DNA of 64,000 bases from positions 9,235,949 through 9,299,948 of the forward strand of contig NC_037256.1 of assembly GCF_000002425.4 (NCBI RefSeq). The letters run 5' to 3'. The position numbers and the translations under genes are program-made. A model generated the notes under the pieces. The model had not been told where the DNA came from, searched no databases, and worked only from the letters and a program-made list of their open reading frames with translations. The DNA is from Physcomitrium patens (lineage: Eukaryota; Streptophyta; Bryopsida; Funariales; Funariaceae). Position 1 is the first letter of the stretch, and the number at the start of each line of letters is the position of its first letter. Of the stretch, positions 61,023 to 64,000 are shown in pieces.

Positions 61023-61211
61023 ATATCAGAGCTTTGTTTCTCTTGAGTAAGAGTGGATTACCCCTTTCTCTTGACAAGGCATAAGCGTATTAGAAGTTTG
61101 CGGATTACCCACTTCTAAACTGATATTGTTCTTAGTATCTTCTTTGTTATCAAGTCTTTCTTTTCTTTTGTCTTGAGCAGTATCAAACAAATTTTTCTTC
61201 TTAGTGTCATT
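61023..61211 (+). other. Family-A leader with primer-binding site
   Basis: ATATCAGAGC at 61023-61032 matches the core of the tRNA-iMet primer site (TGGTATCAGAGC). The sequence ACAATATCAG (61020-61029) has a perfect reverse complement at 61120-61129, so the site could lie in a stem. The GTGGATTACCCC and GCGGATTACCC blocks between them are the module that element E carries three times. Confidence 0.7.
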
Positions 61212-62213
61212 ATGGTAGAGCTTGTTGAAATGAAGAGTACAATGGCACAAATGCAAAAGCAAATGAGGGAGTTAATACTTGCGATGCATCAACTCAATTC
61301 ACCAACACAGGAAAGAACAAGAATAGCAGAAAGTGGGGATATAGAGATGATCGGAGTTGCTTCAACATCTACAACAAATCACGTTCCTTCTCCAATTGTA
61401 CAACACCCTATAAGCACTAGAGAACCAAGAATTGCCTTACCTGAGAAATTTGATGGTACGAGATCAAAGTTTCGAGGGTTCATCAATCAAGTACAATTGG
61501 CAATTGAACTTCAACCGCAAAGCTATCCAACTCCAGGATCACAAGTTAGGTTTATTGGCACTCTACTTTCTAGTTCTGCATTATCGTGGTTTTCGTCTTT
61601 TCTTGAACAACGAAATCCAATATTGGACAATTTGGAAGCTTTTTTGGCGGAGTTTCGATCTATGTATGGTGAACACGATGCAACTCGTGTTGCAACAAAT
61701 AAGATTCGAATTCTGCGACAAGAAAATCGCTCAGTAACAGTATATACTTCACAATTTCGACAATTTGCAATTGACATCAAGTGGGATGATGCTGCACTCA
61801 TCAATCAATTTCTTTATGGATTGCAATACGAAGTAAAGAAATTGATGCTCAACTTACTTGATCCTCAAACTTTGAGTCAAGCAATCGATTTTGCGGTAAA
61901 ATGTGATAATCGACTTTTCGAATTTCGATCCGAGAATCATTCACGGGAACCTCAACGTTATTACTCAATGGCAACATCAACATCTTTGCCAAACGTACAT
62001 TCAGAAGTAGAAGACATGCAAATTGACGCGTTACATTTTAAACCCCTAACTGAGCAAGAAAAGATTCGTCGTCGTCAAGAAGGATTATGTTTATATTGCG
62101 GAGAACCTAAGCACACTGCTCAACATTGTCCAAAGAAACGACGCAACTATAAAATGAGGGGTACGACAGTCAAAGAAGACAACATGTCGGAAAACGGATT
62201 CGTCCAGCTATAA
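61212..62213 (+). CDS. Family-A gag polyprotein
   Basis: An open 333-codon frame from ATG 61212 (MVELVEMKSTMAQMQKQ). A coiled N-terminus is followed by a capsid-like region (KFDGTRSKFRGFINQV, ALSWFSSFLEQRNPIL, TVYTSQFRQFAIDIKWDD) and a CCHC knuckle near residue 295 (CLYCGEPKHTAQHC). Gag packages element RNA into cytoplasmic particles. The upstream in-frame TTG at 61173 is unlikely to be the start. It ends at TAA 62211 and pol continues in the -1 frame; GGAAAAC at 62189-62195 is a possible slip site. It is the largest uninterrupted family-A frame in the window. Confidence 0.85.
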   Translation: MVELVEMKSTMAQMQKQMRELILAMHQLNSPTQERTRIAESGDIEMIGVASTSTTNHVPSPIVQHPISTREPRIALPEKFDGTRSKFRGFINQVQLAIELQPQSYPTPGSQVRFIGTLLSSSALSWFSSFLEQRNPILDNLEAFLAEFRSMYGEHDATRVATNKIRILRQENRSVTVYTSQFRQFAIDIKWDDAALINQFLYGLQYEVKKLMLNLLDPQTLSQAIDFAVKCDNRLFEFRSENHSREPQRYYSMATSTSLPNVHSEVEDMQIDALHFKPLTEQEKIRRRQEGLCLYCGEPKHTAQHCPKKRRNYKMRGTTVKEDNMSENGFVQL

Positions 62214-64000
62214 TAGGGACCGTGCAGCTGGAACCTTGTACAATTCCTAATGAAGGTCCTATCCTCTGCTCAGAACCCTCTCCTTGATTTATAATAGACT
62301 TATATTTAGGACCTAAGAATTACAAAGCCTCTGCTTTATTAGATTCGGGAGCCTCAGCATGTTTTTTAGATGAACAATTTGTTAAAAGTCGTAAAATACC
62401 CTTTGTACAGAAACCTAAACCAGTACATGTAGAAGTCATAGATGGTCGTCCCTTGTCTTCTGGAGATGTCACTCATGAAACTCATCCTATAAAAGTAACA
62501 ATAGACGGTCATGATAGCTACATAGCTTTTAACATAATTAAATCCCCGTCCAATCCAATTATTTTAGGTTTATCCTGACTAGAAAAATATAACCCTCGAA
62601 TAGATTGGAATTCGCGTAAACTTGACTTTTCCCAAAGCGTTATTAATAGTTCTACCAACCAAGTAAAAATTATAAGTCTAGTATAGTAAAACCCATACTG
62701 ATAGGTGCAAAAGCATTTATACACACAGCAAAAGAAGGATCAACTTTTGCTATTTATGCTGCACCTATTTCTGAAAACGTAAAGACTTCAAGTGGCATTC
62801 CAAGTCAATATCAGGAGTATCAAGACGTTTTTGAGAAAAAGAATGCAGATATTCTTCCTGAGCATCGCCCATATGATTGTTCAATCGACCTCAAGGAAGG
62901 AACTCAGCCACCATTTGGACCAATTTACAGTTTATCGCAAGATGAGATGGCTGAACTCAAGATATATATTGACGAGAATTTAGCGAAGAATTTCATACGC
63001 CATTCAAAATCTCCAACAGGAGCTCCAATTCTATTCAAAAAGAAAAAAGATAGATCTTTACGAATGTGTGTTGATTATCGAGGACTCAACAAGATCACAA
63101 TCAAGAACAGGTATCCATTACCTTTGATATCAGGACTCCTTGACCAGTTGAATCAAGCTAAGATCTATACAAAAATAGATCTAAGAGGAGCATATAATCT
63201 AGTACGGATCAAAGAAGGAGATGAATGGAAGACTGCGTTTCGAACCACGTATGGACATTTCGAATATAATGTCATGCCCTTTGGACTCACGAATGCACCA
63301 GCTGCTTTTTAACATCTCATGAATGATGTATTTTGTGAATTCTTAGACAATTTTGTCGTCTGCTATCTAGACGATATCCTGATCTATTCTAAGAACGTCG
63401 AAGAACATGAAATACATGTTCGTCAAGTATTACAAAAACTTAGAGATGTAGGATTGTACGCCAAGATGGAAAAGTCTGTATTTCACACTACTCAAGTTGA
63501 CTTTTTAGGATACATCATTTCAAATGATGGTCTCATGATGGATTCTAAGAAAGTCCAAACAATCATGGATTGGAAGATTCCAAGGACAGTAAGAGATGTC
63601 CAATGTTTCTTGGGATTTGCCAATTACTATCGGATCTTCATCAAAGATTTCTCACGAGTTGTAGCTCCACTTACACGCTTGACTAGTAAAGATAAATTCC
63701 AATGGAATCAAGAAGCGGAAGCAGCATTTGAAGCCTTGAAGACATCGTTTGTCTCTGCACCAGTCTTATATCGTGTTGACTTTTCCAAGGTATTTTTTAT
63801 GGAAACAGATGCATCAGATTTTGCCTTGAGTGCAGTTTTATCATAAATGGGAACAGATGACAAACTTCATCCGATAGCTTTTCATTCAAGAAAATTCTCA
63901 GCAGCCGAGATCAATTATGAGATCCATGATAAAGAACTTCTTGCGATCGTGGATTCCTTTCAAGAATGGCGTCATTATCTAGAAGGCGCTTCTAGTCCAG
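62200..64000 (+). pseudogene. Family-A pol: protease, RT, RNase H start (partial)
   Basis: Protease: ALLDSGASACFLDEQF intact. [33 protein letters not shown] and the catalytic YLDDILIYS, all readable. RNase H begins METDASDFALSAVLS and [17 protein letters not shown]. Damage: TGA at 62285, TGA at 62576 (Trp in element E), a 1-nt shift in an A-run near 62664, TAA at 63310 and TAA at 63844 (both Gln in element E). It runs off the window, so integrase, chromodomain and third ORF are not seen. It copies element RNA into DNA when intact. Confidence 0.85.

Larger units (their letters stand above)
60440..64000 (+). mobile_element. Best-preserved family-A chromovirus (truncated by window end)
   Basis: 5' LTR 60440-61022, leader with primer site, open gag, and pol up to RNase H at the window edge. 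Four in-frame stops and one 1-nt shift are visible in pol, far fewer than in other A copies, so this is the youngest A copy here. It serves as the reference for the family. Confidence 0.9.

Overview
The window looks like nuclear DNA of a land plant, most likely a bryophyte and probably a moss. This is inferred from one plastid-targeted rbcS gene with a moss-like mature start (MQVWNPIG), a plant C2H2 zinc-finger gene with short introns, a calcium-dependent protein kinase pseudogene, and Tcn1-like Ty3/gypsy chromoviruses, a clade known from non-seed plants and fungi. No species is claimed. Three low-copy, higher-GC islands (about 25.6-26.8, 36.9-42.4 and 46.6-48.9 kb) sit in very AT-rich sequence made mostly of decayed LTR retrotransposons.

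Layout. 1-562: LTR of family A. 563-3590: AT-rich, nothing recognised. 3592-4320: inverted duplication of a Copia LTR. 4076-9400: degenerate Ty1/copia element (minus strand). 9555-24820: a nest. A family-A chromovirus is split at its integrase by chromovirus B (10079-16710), which carries a putative solo LTR (C1). The same A copy is split at its polypurine tract by chromovirus E (17678-24219; LTRs about 99% identical; GGAGG target duplication). 25560-26810: GC-rich island of unknown function. 29270-33930: three more A fragments in both orientations. 34030-34755: CDPK pseudogene. 39872-41635: intact-looking three-exon zinc-finger gene (506 aa). 44700-45660: A fragment. 47438-48259: two-exon rbcS gene (177 aa). 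51700-52150: B-type LTR. 52148-64000: stacked A copies and C-type solo LTRs, ending in the best-preserved A copy (5' LTR at 60440, gag at 61212), which runs off the window.

The main host genes are rbcS (carbon fixation in the chloroplast) and the zinc-finger gene (probable nuclear regulator). The element families share a plan: LTR, leader with a tRNA-iMet-like primer site, gag with a CCHC knuckle, pol in the -1 frame, chromodomain.

Two observations stand out. (1) A small third ORF lies between the chromodomain and the 3' LTR. It is intact in E and recognisable in four degenerate A copies in the same place and sense; its function is unknown. (2) The U3 regions of E and B, whose LTRs are unrelated, both carry perfect heat-shock-element arrays.
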